A DNA stretch of 64,000 bases from Streptomyces sp. NBC_01142 (lineage in GTDB: Bacteria; Actinomycetota; Actinomycetes; Streptomycetales; Streptomycetaceae), in assembly GCF_026341125.1 (NCBI RefSeq), contig NZ_JAPEOR010000003.1:744001-808000 (forward strand), written 5' to 3'. The position numbers and the translations under genes are program-made. The notes under the pieces are model-generated. The model was given only the letters and a program-made list of their open reading frames with translations, ran no database searches and had not been told where the DNA came from. Positions 27,488 through 36,606 of the stretch are shown piece after piece. Position 1 is the stretch's first letter. The number at the start of each line of letters is the position of its first letter.

Positions 27488-28993
27488 ATGTCCCCCGATG
27501 TCATCGACGCTTTCCGGCAGGCGGCCCGGCTCCATCCCGATCGCACGGCGATCGTGCACAACGGAGCCGAACTGGACTACCGGACCCTCGACCGGCTGGT
27601 CACCGGTATCGCCGCCCGGCTCGGACCCGCCCCGGGCACGGTCGCCGTGGCGGCCACCCGGACACCTCACACGGTGGCCGCCCTGCTCGGTGTGCTGGCC
27701 GCGGGCGGGGCCTACTGTCCGATCGACCCCGAGTACCCTGCCGGGCGCCGGGAGGCCCTGGCCCGCGCGGCGGGCTGCCGGAGCGCCATCGCCACCGGCA
27801 CCCTGGCGCCCGGTCTGCCCGTCCTCGACATCGCGGACGTGGCGCTGGTTGCCGAGCCGAGGGACCTCGAGACAGCGGGCCTCAACGAGGCTGCGGCCAC
27901 CGCGACCGCAGACCCTGACGACCCGGCGTACGTCCTGTTCACCTCCGGCTCCACCGGTACGCCCAAACCGGTCGTGACCCCGCGGCGCGCCATCGCCGCC
28001 GCCGTGCGCTCCCTGGGCGGCTTTCTCTCCCTCACCGCCGCCGACCGTGTGCTCCAGTTTGCGTCGCTCAACTGGGACACCTGCTTCGAGGAAATCCTGC
28101 CCGCGCTCAGCACCGGCGCCGCGCTCGTCATCGACGACGCGGCACACGCGGGCTCTTTCGACCGCTTCCTCGAACTGATCGACCGGGAACAGATCACGCT
28201 CGTGGACCTTCCCACCGCCTACTGGCACGAGGTCGTCCATCACCTGGTGCGGGAGCCACGGCCACTGCCCGAGTCACTGCGGACGGTCGTGATCGGCGGC
28301 GAGGCAGCCCACCCCGCCCGGCTGGCCGACTGGCGCGCCCTGGACACCGCGGCCGTACGGCTGGTGAACACCTACGGCTGTACCGAAACGACCCTGGTCA
28401 CGCACGCCGTGGACCTGCACGGGCCACACGCCGTCACGGTGGACGACGGACCGGTTCCGCTCGGTGGACCGCTGCCGCACGTCGTCGAACACCTCGGCCG
28501 GGACGGTGAGTTGCTGGTCGGCGGGGAATCCGTCGCCCTCGGATACCACGGGCTGCCCACCGCCACGGCGGAACGCTTCCTCGTCCTCGGTACGCCCGCC
28601 GGGCCCACGCGCTTTTTCCGCACCGGAGACCTGGTACGGCGCATGGAGGGAGGCGTACTCCTGCACCAAGGCCGCGCCGACCACCAGCTCAAGATTGCGG
28701 GGATCCGGGTGGACCCCGGGGAGGTGGAGGCCCAGCTCTCCGAGCACCCGCGGGTGGCCGCGGCGGCAGTCACCGGACAGGTCCGCGACGGCCTGACCAG
28801 TCTGGTGGCCTACGTCGTCGGCGCCCCCGGGACGGATCCCGCCGCGCTGCCCGGTGACATCCTGGCCTTTCTGCGGCCCCGCAGCCCCCGGCACCTCGTC
28901 CCGGCCCGGATCGTCGCCGTACCGCGGCTCCTCCACACGGCGAGCGGCAAGGTCGACCGCGCGCGCCTCTCGGAACTCGAAGCGCAAACCTGA
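27488..28993 (+). CDS. Stand-alone NRPS adenylation enzyme, predicted beta-lysine specific
   Basis: 501 residues from ATG 27488. A-domain core motifs are LFTSGSTGTPKP (about 150-162), [32 protein letters not shown], and the terminal A10 Lys in ASGKVDR. The protein ends directly after A10, so it has no carrier or condensation domain. By alignment to GrsA I read the pocket as DTEDVGTLVK. The acidic Glu239 and Asp278 suit a basic amino acid, and I recall similar codes for the beta-lysine enzymes VioO/CmnO of tuberactinomycin pathways. It is probably co-transcribed with the aminomutase and should load PCP1 of the NRPS, whose own module lacks an A domain. Confidence 0.88.
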   Translation: MSPDVIDAFRQAARLHPDRTAIVHNGAELDYRTLDRLVTGIAARLGPAPGTVAVAATRTPHTVAALLGVLAAGGAYCPIDPEYPAGRREALARAAGCRSAIATGTLAPGLPVLDIADVALVAEPRDLETAGLNEAAATATADPDDPAYVLFTSGSTGTPKPVVTPRRAIAAAVRSLGGFLSLTAADRVLQFASLNWDTCFEEILPALSTGAALVIDDAAHAGSFDRFLELIDREQITLVDLPTAYWHEVVHHLVREPRPLPESLRTVVIGGEAAHPARLADWRALDTAAVRLVNTYGCTETTLVTHAVDLHGPHAVTVDDGPVPLGGPLPHVVEHLGRDGELLVGGESVALGYHGLPTATAERFLVLGTPAGPTRFFRTGDLVRRMEGGVLLHQGRADHQLKIAGIRVDPGEVEAQLSEHPRVAAAAVTGQVRDGLTSLVAYVVGAPGTDPAALPGDILAFLRPRSPRHLVPARIVAVPRLLHTASGKVDRARLSELEAQT

Positions 28994-28997
28994 CGGG

Positions 28998-29570
28998 TCA
29001 GGCGCGGTCGAGCGTGGCCGCGCCGAACGAGACATCGAAACGGTCGCACCAGATACTGACGCTGGTGAACTGCTCCAGGTCGAGGGCGGCGGGCAGAGCG
29101 TAGTTCTGGTCGCCCTTGTTCCCCTTGAGCTTGCCCAGGCTGACGTACTTTCCGTCGTCGAAGACGCGCCAGCCGGCCGTGCCCTCCTTGACCGCGGCAT
29201 CGGTGATCCACACCCGCAGGTCGGGGCCGTTGCTCGTGTCGAGGTTCTCCAGCCGCAGGATGCGGGTCCCGTCCGCCAGCCGCAGGACCTTCACCGCCCC
29301 GGTGGTCCGGTGCTCATGACTGATCAGCTCACCGGCGGCCAGCGTCCGGGGCTCCGAAGGAGGCGGGGAGGTCGTCGTCCCGCCCCCGGGCGCGGCGGTG
29401 TCCGCCGCAGCCGGAGCCCCGACCGCCGTGGGGATCTCGTCCCGCACGGTCGTGTCCGCCCACAGCTTCCACGGCTGGAACCAGTACAGCCCCGCGCCGG
29501 CAACCGCCAGAGCCACGGCCAGTACCACCACACCCCACGGCCTGCCCAGCCATCCCCGTACGCGCGCCAC
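28998..29570 (-). CDS. Membrane-anchored DM13-domain protein
   Basis: 190 residues from GTG 29570, chosen because AAGGAG lies 6 nt upstream; the frame is open to 29609 with a TTG. One transmembrane helix near the N-terminus (WGVVVLAVALAVAGAGLYWF) is followed by a Thr/Pro-rich linker and a DM13 domain (about 85-185; RILRLENLDTSNGPDLRVWI, GKLKGNKGDQNYALPAA, VSIWCDRFDVSFG). DM13 domains are proposed electron-transfer or redox modules. Its stop is 5 nt from that of the convergent A enzyme, so the transcripts must overlap. A link to the NRPS is not evident. Confidence 0.85.
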   Translation of the reverse strand: MARVRGWLGRPWGVVVLAVALAVAGAGLYWFQPWKLWADTTVRDEIPTAVGAPAAADTAAPGGGTTTSPPPSEPRTLAAGELISHEHRTTGAVKVLRLADGTRILRLENLDTSNGPDLRVWITDAAVKEGTAGWRVFDDGKYVSLGKLKGNKGDQNYALPAALDLEQFTSVSIWCDRFDVSFGAATLDRA

Positions 29571-29736
29571 GATCGTCTCCTTCACCTGTCCTGTCCTGCG
29601 GTACTTCAATTCAACGCCAGGCAGCGGCGGTAAGCACCGTCGGACCCGATGACGAAAGTCTTACGTCTTCCCCGCGCCCGGTCGCCCCGGACGGATGAGG
29701 AATGATCAGGTGCAGTCCTTGTGAGGGGGAAACTCG

Positions 29737-30294
29737 ATGACTGTTGCCCTGCGAGTGGATGCCACGGCCTCCGCACCCGCCCTGCTGCTGCGCCCGTGGC
29801 ACGAGGGGGACATGGCGTCGCTGATCGAGGTGTACCGCGATCCGCTCATGCACCGGTTCGCCGGGACGCCGGTGGCGGGCCGCGAGGAGGCCGTTCGATG
29901 GCTTGAGGCCAGGGAGCGGGGCTGGGACATCGGCGACCATCTCAGCTTTGCCGTGCTCGAGGACCGAGGGGAGCGCACCGAGGACAGGCTGGTCGGCAAT
30001 GTGGTGATCAAGCGGGCCGATCCTGCCGCGCCGGCTGCCGAGGTCGGCTACTGGACGGCGGCCGGAGCGCGGGGCCGGGGCATGGCCGCGCGCGCCGTGC
30101 AGGCTGTCACGGCCTGGGCCTTCGACACGTTCGCCGGCAGCGGTCCGCTGGATCTGGAACTGCTCCACCAGGCGGACAACCCCGCCTCCTGCCGCGTCGC
30201 CGAGAAGTGCGGTTTCGTCTTCGAGCCGACGCTGCCCGCCCACCCTCCGTTGTTCCCGCTCGACGGTCACCGCCACGTCCGCAGGGCCCGGTGA
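29737..30294 (+). CDS. GNAT acetyltransferase (RimJ/RimL type)
   Basis: 185 residues, ATG 29737 with GAGGGGG 8-9 nt upstream. GNAT features include LLRPWHEGDMASL, the acetyl-CoA loop ARGRGMAARAVQAVTAWAF, and the C-terminal DNPASCRVAEKCGF typical of small-molecule or ribosomal N-acetyltransferases. Its stop overlaps the next start (GTGA at 30291). Confidence 0.85.
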   Translation: MTVALRVDATASAPALLLRPWHEGDMASLIEVYRDPLMHRFAGTPVAGREEAVRWLEARERGWDIGDHLSFAVLEDRGERTEDRLVGNVVIKRADPAAPAAEVGYWTAAGARGRGMAARAVQAVTAWAFDTFAGSGPLDLELLHQADNPASCRVAEKCGFVFEPTLPAHPPLFPLDGHRHVRRAR

Positions 30295-30695
30295 CGGCCG
30301 CGATGGACGGCGAGGAGGAGCAGTCAGTACAGGCCGCGGTCGAGGGGGAGTTGCGACTCCTCGACCCCGAAGTGCGCGCCTCGCCCGGGCTGGTCTCGGC
30401 CCTGCTGGATCCCGAGTTCTTCGAGTTCGGGGTGTCCGGGCGTCGCTGGGACCGTACGACGATCCTGGAGGCGACCACACCCGCTGCGGGGGAGGAGACA
30501 GCCGCCGTCATCACCGGCGAGCTGTCGGGGACGCTGCTGGCCCCCGGGCTGGTTCAGGTGACGTACGTGTCCGACCGGAGCGGCATCCGAGCCCACCGCA
30601 GCTCGCTGTGGCGCAGAACCGCGGAGGGCTGGCGGCTGTACTTCCACCAGGGGACGCCGATACCCCCGGACCACGCCGGTCGCGTCCCCGGCTGA
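30291..30695 (+). CDS. DUF4440 / SnoaL-like (NTF2-fold) protein
   Basis: 134 residues from GTG 30291, overlapping the acetyltransferase stop by four bases. The pattern DPEFFEFGVSGRRWDRTTIL, then LVQVTYVSDRS and the terminal SLWRRTAEGWRLYFHQGTPI, is typical of DUF4440 proteins. They adopt a small cone-shaped NTF2 fold and usually have no assigned reaction. Its coupling to a GNAT suggests a shared but unknown role. Confidence 0.8.
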   Translation: MTAAMDGEEEQSVQAAVEGELRLLDPEVRASPGLVSALLDPEFFEFGVSGRRWDRTTILEATTPAAGEETAAVITGELSGTLLAPGLVQVTYVSDRSGIRAHRSSLWRRTAEGWRLYFHQGTPIPPDHAGRVPG

Positions 30696-30775
30696 CGTCT
30701 CGCTGATGTCCTGCTGCTGTCCTGCGGACGTGCGGTCCGCGGCCGTTGTCAGTGGTGGGCGGCAGTATGAGAGCC

Positions 30776-32902
30776 ATGACGACTTCACCTGCCGTTCCTG
30801 CCGCTGCCGCCGCTCTCGAGGACGCCTCGGCGTACGCCGCGGCGGTCGAGACCGCGACGAAGGCGGCCGCCGCGTACTACGCCTCGGGCGAGAGCCCCCT
30901 GGACGACGACGCGTACGACCGCCTGGTGCGCGGCATCGACGCGTACGAACAGGCGCATCCCGATGAGACAGCGCCCGACTCGCCGACGGGCAAGGTGGCG
31001 GGCGGAGCGGTGGTCGGGGACGTACCCCACACGGTGCCGATGCTGTCGCTGGACAATGTCTTCTCAGCCGAGCAGCTCGTCTCCTGGGCCGCCTCGGTGG
31101 AGCGGCGGATCGGCCGCCCGGTCGAGCAGTGGAGCGTGGAGCCGAAGCTGGACGGCCTTGCGATCGCCGCACGCTACGAGGACGGCCGCCTCGTCCGTCT
31201 GATCACCCGTGGGGACGGGAGTGCGGGCGAGGACGTCTCGCACGCCATCGGCACCATCGTCGGGCTGCCGGACCGGCTGGCCGAGCCGGTCACACTCGAG
31301 GTGCGTGGCGAAGTCCTGATGACCAACGAGCAGTTCGAGCACGCCAACACGGTGCGGTCCGAGCACGGCGGGCCTCCGTTCGCCAACCCGCGCAACGGAG
31401 CGGCCGGCACGCTACGAGCCAAGGACCGTGCGTACACGGTGGAGATGACCTTCTTCGGCTACGGCGCACTGCCGCTGCCTGCCTCCGGTGCGACGCTCGC
31501 GGCGGACATGGGGGAGTGGCCGCACAGCCGGCTCATGACCCATGTCGCGCACCTGGGTGTGCACACCGCCGAGACCACCGCGGTCGCGCCCCGCACGCTC
31601 GCGACGGTCACCGAGGTTCAGTCCCGTATCGAGGAGATCGGTGCGCTGCGCCCGGAGCTCGCCTTCGGCATCGACGGCATTGTCATCAAGGCCGACCACG
31701 CCGCCGACCAGGCAGCGGCCGGCTCCGGCTCGCGTGCCCCGCGGTGGGCGATCGCGTACAAGCTGCCCGCCGTGGAGAAGGTCACCACCCTGCTCGACGT
31801 GGAGTGGAACGTGGGACGCACCGGTGCCATCGCGCCCCGCGCCGTACTGCGGCCGGTGGAGATCGACGGATCGACCGTCACCTACGCCACCCTCCACAAC
31901 CCCGCGGACATCACCCGTCGGGACCTGCGCATCGGCGACCAGGTGATGGTGTACAAGGCGGGCGACATCATTCCCCGCATCGAGGCGCCCGTCGCCCATC
32001 TGCGTACCGGTGACGAGAAGCCGATCGTCTTCCCCGAAGTGTGTCCGCAGTGCGGCTCCGACATCGACACCTCGGAGCAGCGCTGGCGGTGCGTACGCGG
32101 ACGCAACTGCCGGCTGGTGGCCTCCGTCTCGTACGCCGCCGGACGCGACCAGCTCGACATCGAGGGACTCGGCGCGACCCGTGTCGTCCAGCTCGTCGAT
32201 GCGGGCCTGGTCAGTGACTTCGCCGACCTGTTCACCCTCACCCGCGAGCAGCTGCTGGCACTGGAGAGAATGGGAGAGACGAGCACCGACAATCTGCTGG
32301 CGGCCATCGACGGGGCGAGGAACCAGCCCCTGTCCCGGGTGTTCTGCGCGCTCGGTGTGCGTGGCACGGGCCGCTCCATGTCCCGCCGCATCGCCCGCCA
32401 CTTCGCGACGATGGATCACATACGGGCCGCCGACGCCGAGGCTCTGCAGCAGGTCGAGGGCATCGGGGTGGAGAAGGCCAGGACAGTGGTTGCCGAACTC
32501 TGCGAACTGGCCCCGCTCATCGACCGGCTCACCGCCGCCGGAGTCAACATGACCGAGCCCGGCGCGATCCCGCCGGCCGAGACGGCGGCGGCAGCGGAGG
32601 ACGGGGACGGGGGCGGCGCGCCCCTCCCCGCGGCGGACGCAGGCCCGCTGGACGGCATGACCGTCGTGGTCACCGGTGCCATGACCGGGGCCCTGGAGAA
32701 GCTCTCCCGCAACCAGATGAACGAACTCATCGAGCGGGCCGGCGGCAAGTCATCCTCCAGTGTCTCCAAGCGCACGTCGCTCCTGGTCGCCGGTGAGGGC
32801 GCCGGATCCAAGCGCGAGAAGGCCGAGCAACTGGGCACGCGGACGGTCACTCCGGACGAGTTCGCCGGTCTGCTGTCCGGCTTCCTCGACCAGAACGCCT
32901 GA
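30776..32902 (+). CDS. NAD+-dependent DNA ligase, probably the second (LigA2-type) enzyme
   Basis: 708 residues from ATG 30776 (ATG 30767 is alternative). The order is an Ia domain ([16 protein letters not shown]), adenylation domain with catalytic Lys124 in EPKLDG, OB fold ([20 protein letters not shown]), a four-Cys zinc site (CPQCGSD...CVRGRNC), HhH region ([14 protein letters not shown]) and a C-terminal BRCT domain (about 625-705; [19 protein letters not shown]). It seals nicks using NAD+. The sequence is more diverged than housekeeping LigA and has an acidic/Gly linker before BRCT, so I think it is the paralogue that many Streptomyces carry; the main ligA would be elsewhere. Confidence 0.9.
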   Translation: MTTSPAVPAAAAALEDASAYAAAVETATKAAAAYYASGESPLDDDAYDRLVRGIDAYEQAHPDETAPDSPTGKVAGGAVVGDVPHTVPMLSLDNVFSAEQLVSWAASVERRIGRPVEQWSVEPKLDGLAIAARYEDGRLVRLITRGDGSAGEDVSHAIGTIVGLPDRLAEPVTLEVRGEVLMTNEQFEHANTVRSEHGGPPFANPRNGAAGTLRAKDRAYTVEMTFFGYGALPLPASGATLAADMGEWPHSRLMTHVAHLGVHTAETTAVAPRTLATVTEVQSRIEEIGALRPELAFGIDGIVIKADHAADQAAAGSGSRAPRWAIAYKLPAVEKVTTLLDVEWNVGRTGAIAPRAVLRPVEIDGSTVTYATLHNPADITRRDLRIGDQVMVYKAGDIIPRIEAPVAHLRTGDEKPIVFPEVCPQCGSDIDTSEQRWRCVRGRNCRLVASVSYAAGRDQLDIEGLGATRVVQLVDAGLVSDFADLFTLTREQLLALERMGETSTDNLLAAIDGARNQPLSRVFCALGVRGTGRSMSRRIARHFATMDHIRAADAEALQQVEGIGVEKARTVVAELCELAPLIDRLTAAGVNMTEPGAIPPAETAAAAEDGDGGGAPLPAADAGPLDGMTVVVTGAMTGALEKLSRNQMNELIERAGGKSSSSVSKRTSLLVAGEGAGSKREKAEQLGTRTVTPDEFAGLLSGFLDQNA

Positions 32903-32915
32903 CCGGGCGGCCCTT

Positions 32916-32969
32916 CACGGCCGGCCGGCCGGACCGCTGACCGGGATCAGCGGCGGCCGGCCGGCCGTG
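32916..32969. terminator. Bidirectional terminator between ligase and acetyltransferase genes
   Basis: A perfect 15-bp outer stem (CACGGCCGGCCGGCC against GGCCGGCCGGCCGTG) encloses a second inner stem, CCGCTGA/TCAGCGG. It sits between two convergent stop codons. Confidence 0.85.
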
Positions 32970-32987
32970 TGCGGTCCGCCGGAGGGC

Positions 32988-33572
32988 TCAGTTGCGGCGG
33001 CTCATTGCCTCCCGGCTGAGAAAGGCCAGCCGGGCCCGCTTCTCGGGCTTGTCGATCTCGTGCCCGAGGACGAAGCCCGTGCGGACCATCCGCTCGATGG
33101 CCTTCGTGTTGCGGGCGTCCGGCTCGACGACAACCCGCAGATGACGCGGATCGGACAGTGCATACGTCATCAGAGCGGTCATCACGTTGCCGGTGAAGCC
33201 CGGCCTGTACTCCCCGTGGGCGGGAGCGATCAGCAGATGGACACCGGTGTCGCCGGGCAGCACCTCGTAGCACTCGCCGACCGGGTCGGCCTCCGGTTCG
33301 TACGTCTGGAGGAGCGCGACCGGCTCGTCGTCGCGGAAGGCCAGGAAGGCGTGATGGGTGGTGAGCGAGTCCAGGTACTCGTAGATCTCCAGAACCTGCT
33401 CGCGGGTGTGGTCACCCATGCCCCAGAACCGGGCGCGTTCCTCGGTGACCCAGCCGTGGATCAGATCCAGGTCGGCGGCGGGACACACCGGGACGATGCG
33501 TACGGTTCCAAAGCCGTCGATGACCTGCTCGTGCACGGCCTCGCGGGTGAGGGCGGGGGGTTCAGATGTCAT
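32988..33572 (-). CDS. Siderophore-type GNAT acyltransferase (IucB/AlcB/DesC-like)
   Basis: 194 residues, ATG 33572 with AGGAG 6 nt upstream. It shows the N-acyltransferase pattern of hydroxamate siderophore pathways: WVTEERARFWGMGDHTREQV near the start, LLQTYEPEADPVGECYEVLPGD split over the middle, GVHLLIAPAHGE, and VVVEPDARNTKAIERMVRTG for acetyl-CoA binding. It overlaps the penicillin-acylase-like gene by 11 nt and so is its operon partner under the iron box at 35643. No hydroxylase or NIS synthetase is beside it, so it may serve a des-type cluster elsewhere or modify an imported compound. Confidence 0.82.
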   Translation of the reverse strand: MTSEPPALTREAVHEQVIDGFGTVRIVPVCPAADLDLIHGWVTEERARFWGMGDHTREQVLEIYEYLDSLTTHHAFLAFRDDEPVALLQTYEPEADPVGECYEVLPGDTGVHLLIAPAHGEYRPGFTGNVMTALMTYALSDPRHLRVVVEPDARNTKAIERMVRTGFVLGHEIDKPEKRARLAFLSREAMSRRN

Positions 33573-35625
33573 GTCTCTCCTCGACAAGTTGGTTCCAGTC
33601 GGTGACCACGGGAACGAAGTCTCCGCGCAACCACAGCGGCAGCTGGTCACGGTGGTGGGCATCGCCGGGCACTCCCGACGCGCCGAGCGGCACCACCCAG
33701 AGGCTGTCCTCGCGCCGCGCGAGGTCCCACACATAGCGGGCCGCGGGACCCCGCGCGCTGAGGTCGGTGAAACCCGGAACGCTCGACGTGGACAGCACAC
33801 AGTCCTGGTCACCGGACAGCGCCGGCCACTCCTCGCCGCTCGCGTCGGGCAGCGCCTGCCACGGTGCGAGCCGGTGCCGCTCACCCCACGTCACCTGCTC
33901 GCGGCCGGCGGCGGCCACCTCCTCGACGGCTGCGCGCACTTCGGCCGCCCTGTCGATCCCGGGCAGCGCCGCGGTCGTCAGCAGCCCCTCCAGAGCGAAG
34001 GCGACCCGCGGGAGGAGAGCCAGCCACGGAAGGAAGATCGCCGGATGTGCCGGGGGCTCGGCCAGCTCCGCCAGCGCCGGATGAGCCGCCAGGCGGTGCA
34101 CCACGGCCGCGCGCAGATCGGCGTAGGCCGCGGCGTCCGTGCTCCCGGCGTCCATCCGGCGGTCCCACTCCAGCAGCCGGTCCCGCAGCTCCGCCGCCTC
34201 CGCGCTCAGCCCGTCCAGCTCGGCCAGCAGTTCCAACAGGGGCCGGGCGGAGGCGAGTTGAGTGTCCATGTGGACACGTGTCATGTCCTTGGCCGACCAG
34301 GCGGCCCGCTCGCCCGGCTCCTCGAGCAGCTGCCGAATCCGGGAGGCCCGGTGCGGGGGTGCGAACTCGACGCCGAGCGGCCCGGCGAGGCCCCGCTGGT
34401 TCGCCATCACCGCGACCCCGTCGACCGCCTCGCGAGGCAGCGGCTCGTGCCAGCCGCGCCACTCGTGCCCCGGCTCCCAGGCCGGTACGACACGCAGCCG
34501 GTTGTCCTGATGCCGCAGCGGCACCCGTCCCGCGACGCGGTGCAGCAGCCCGCCCTCGGTGTCCGCGGCCTGTACGACATTGACGGGCTCGGCCCACTGG
34601 TCGAACGCCCGGTCCACGTCGGCGACGGTCCGCGCCCGCAGCAGCGCGGGCAGCGCGCCGAAGCCGAGGTCCCCGCTCACCCGAGGAGGGCAGCGCAGGC
34701 TGATCGCCACCGCGTCGTCGGGGCCGCCGATCACGACGGGGCCCCGCTCGGTCTCGATCACCTCGACCTCGACGGGGTCGGCGCCCGCCACCTCGATGGT
34801 CTCGGTGTGGACGGAGGCGGGTCGCCAGCCGTCCGGGCCGAGCGCCTCGGTCTCCGCACCGCTGCGCCTCAGCTGCTCCCGGTAGAGGTCCTGGTAGTCG
34901 GCCATGGCATTGGTGATCGCCCATGCCACCGTGCCGGTGTGTCCGAAATGAGCGATTCCCGGGACGCCGGGGACGGCCAGCCCCACCACGTCGAACTCCG
35001 GACAGGCCAGATGGATCTGCTGGTAGATCCCCGGGGCCTCGATGAACCGGTGCGGATCGCCCGCGATGAGCGGAGCGCCGGTGACCGTGCGCTCGCCGGT
35101 GACGAGCCAGCCGTTGCTCCCCGACGTGCCGGGCCCGTCGGTGGCGAACAGGTTGATTTCCTCGTCACCGAGGGCGCGGGCGACCTCCTCGCGCCACAGC
35201 TTGGTGGGGAAGCCCGCGAAGAGGATGTGGGTGGCCAGCCAGATGCCGAGGGGCGCCCACGGCTCCCACCGCCCCGGGACCAGTCCGGTTGCCGCGAACT
35301 CCGGGGTGCGCCGGGCTCCCTCGGCGAGGCCGGCGTTCACCCCGTCGACGTACGTCCTGATCCACGATGCGGTGGCCTCGTCGAGGCTGCGGAAGCAGCG
35401 CCGGGCGGTGTCGTCGAGGCGGGACCGGCGGGCGAACCGGTCCCAGCCCACGGCGTCCTCGCCCAGGAAGGCGGCCGTGGTGCCCTGCGACCGGTGCCGG
35501 TCGACCTCGATCTGCCAGGCCCGGTCCACGGCCGCGTTGTATCCCTGGGCGAAGGCGAGTTCGTCCGCGCTTCCCGCCCGTAGATGCGGGATCCCCCAGG
35601 CGTCCCGGTAGATCTTTGTGCTCAC
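33562..35625 (-). CDS. Penicillin acylase family Ntn-hydrolase, iron-regulated
   Basis: 687 residues from GTG 35625 (GGGGAG 5 nt upstream); an extension to 35688 would cross the iron box and is rejected. The family start IYRDAWGIPHLRAGSADELAFAQGY is seen in two parts, followed by the autoprocessing site with nucleophile Ser170 in GTSGSNGWLV. The middle has GIAHFGHTGTVAWAITNAMADYQD-type substrate-pocket sequence. No signal peptide is visible, unlike classical periplasmic members, so it may act in the cytoplasm. PvdQ of pyoverdine synthesis shows that members can deacylate siderophore precursors; the iron box here makes a similar role attractive but unproven. Confidence 0.88.
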   Translation of the reverse strand: MSTKIYRDAWGIPHLRAGSADELAFAQGYNAAVDRAWQIEVDRHRSQGTTAAFLGEDAVGWDRFARRSRLDDTARRCFRSLDEATASWIRTYVDGVNAGLAEGARRTPEFAATGLVPGRWEPWAPLGIWLATHILFAGFPTKLWREEVARALGDEEINLFATDGPGTSGSNGWLVTGERTVTGAPLIAGDPHRFIEAPGIYQQIHLACPEFDVVGLAVPGVPGIAHFGHTGTVAWAITNAMADYQDLYREQLRRSGAETEALGPDGWRPASVHTETIEVAGADPVEVEVIETERGPVVIGGPDDAVAISLRCPPRVSGDLGFGALPALLRARTVADVDRAFDQWAEPVNVVQAADTEGGLLHRVAGRVPLRHQDNRLRVVPAWEPGHEWRGWHEPLPREAVDGVAVMANQRGLAGPLGVEFAPPHRASRIRQLLEEPGERAAWSAKDMTRVHMDTQLASARPLLELLAELDGLSAEAAELRDRLLEWDRRMDAGSTDAAAYADLRAAVVHRLAAHPALAELAEPPAHPAIFLPWLALLPRVAFALEGLLTTAALPGIDRAAEVRAAVEEVAAAGREQVTWGERHRLAPWQALPDASGEEWPALSGDQDCVLSTSSVPGFTDLSARGPAARYVWDLARREDSLWVVPLGASGVPGDAHHRDQLPLWLRGDFVPVVTDWNQLVEERHDI

Positions 35626-35642
35626 TCTGCTCCCCGAATCCT

Positions 35643-35666
35643 TTAGGTTAGGCTGGCCTAACTTAA
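35643..35666. promoter_or_regulatory. Iron box (DmdR/IdeR-type operator)
   Basis: A near-perfect dyad: TTAGGTTAGGC, 2 nt, GCCTAACTTAA (one mismatch). It matches the actinobacterial consensus TTAGGTTAGGCTAACCTAA. It lies 17 nt before the acylase GTG (minus) and 48 nt before the siderophore-interacting-protein GTG (plus), so one operator can control both directions in response to iron. Confidence 0.9.
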
Positions 35667-35714
35667 AGGACGAATGTTCGGGAGACAATCTCGGGCGATG
35701 GGGAGGAGACCGCC

Positions 35715-36440
35715 GTGGGGCATGGCTGGGAGGGCGTCGTCCTCAAACTGATGCGCGGCAAGGACTTCGAGTTCACCGTGACCGGGGCCGAAGAGGTCAC
35801 CGAGCACTTCCGGAGGGTGCACTTTACCGACGGCGGAATGCTCGCACTGACCGGGGTGCACCCCACCATGTGGGTCCGTATCTGGTTCGAGAACGGCGGC
35901 AAGCCGCATCAGCGGGCCTACACCCTGGTGGATCCCGACCCCGCGGCCGGCACCTTCAGTCTGGAGTTTGCCCTGCACGAAGGCTGCGCGAGCGACTGGG
36001 CGCGCAAGGCCCAGCCGGGCGACAGGATCGAGGCGACGCTCCAGGGCACCGGTTTCGCCATCCCTGACCCGCTGCCGACGCGGCTCTTCGTCATCGGCGA
36101 TCCGGCTTCGCTGCCCGCGATCAACTCACTGCTCGACGCACTCCCGCAGATCCCGGCGACGATCTGGTTCGAGACGGCGCACGCGTCGGACGACGGCCTG
36201 CCGCTGCGCCTCGACTCCGCGCACCACGAACTGCGCAGGATTCCCCGCCGCGACGCGGGCGCCCACCTGGTCGACGAGGTCAGGACCGCCCTGCCGGGCC
36301 TGCTCGGGGACCTGCCCGGGGCATTCGTCTGGATCGCCTGCGACACGACGACGACCCGCGCCCTCACCACCTACGTGCGCAAGGAACTGGCCGTCCCCAA
36401 GGAGCGTGTCAACGCCCTGGGGTACTGGCGGCCCGCCTGA
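35715..36440 (+). CDS. Siderophore-interacting protein (SIP family ferric-siderophore reductase)
   Basis: 241 residues from GTG 35715 with GGAGGAG 6 nt upstream. The N-terminal FAD-binding barrel (TEHFRRVHFTDGGM; HQRAYTLVDPDPAAGTFSLE) and C-terminal NAD(P)-binding-like domain (TRLFVIGDPASLPAINSLLD; GAFVWIACDTTTTRALTTYV) define the ViuB/SIP family. They reduce Fe(III)-siderophores in the cytoplasm to release iron. The gene is just downstream of the iron box. It stands alone on this strand and ends at a strong hairpin. Confidence 0.9.
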   Translation: MGHGWEGVVLKLMRGKDFEFTVTGAEEVTEHFRRVHFTDGGMLALTGVHPTMWVRIWFENGGKPHQRAYTLVDPDPAAGTFSLEFALHEGCASDWARKAQPGDRIEATLQGTGFAIPDPLPTRLFVIGDPASLPAINSLLDALPQIPATIWFETAHASDDGLPLRLDSAHHELRRIPRRDAGAHLVDEVRTALPGLLGDLPGAFVWIACDTTTTRALTTYVRKELAVPKERVNALGYWRPA

Positions 36441-36606
36441 GCACCGGCTGGGACCCCGGCGCGGTGACCCGCCGATCTGTTGCTGCACGCTCTGCACCAC
36501 ACCCACGGGTCTGCCGCTGCGCCCCCTCCGGTTCGCCCCGGAGGCCGTGTTCTTCGGCCTTGATGCGCGCCCGGCCGGATTCGCCGACACCCATGCGCAG
36601 GCAATC

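Noticed and set aside
35626..35688. Longer start for the penicillin-acylase gene
   Set aside because: It would place the iron box inside the coding sequence; GTG 35625 has a strong ribosome site and matches the family start.
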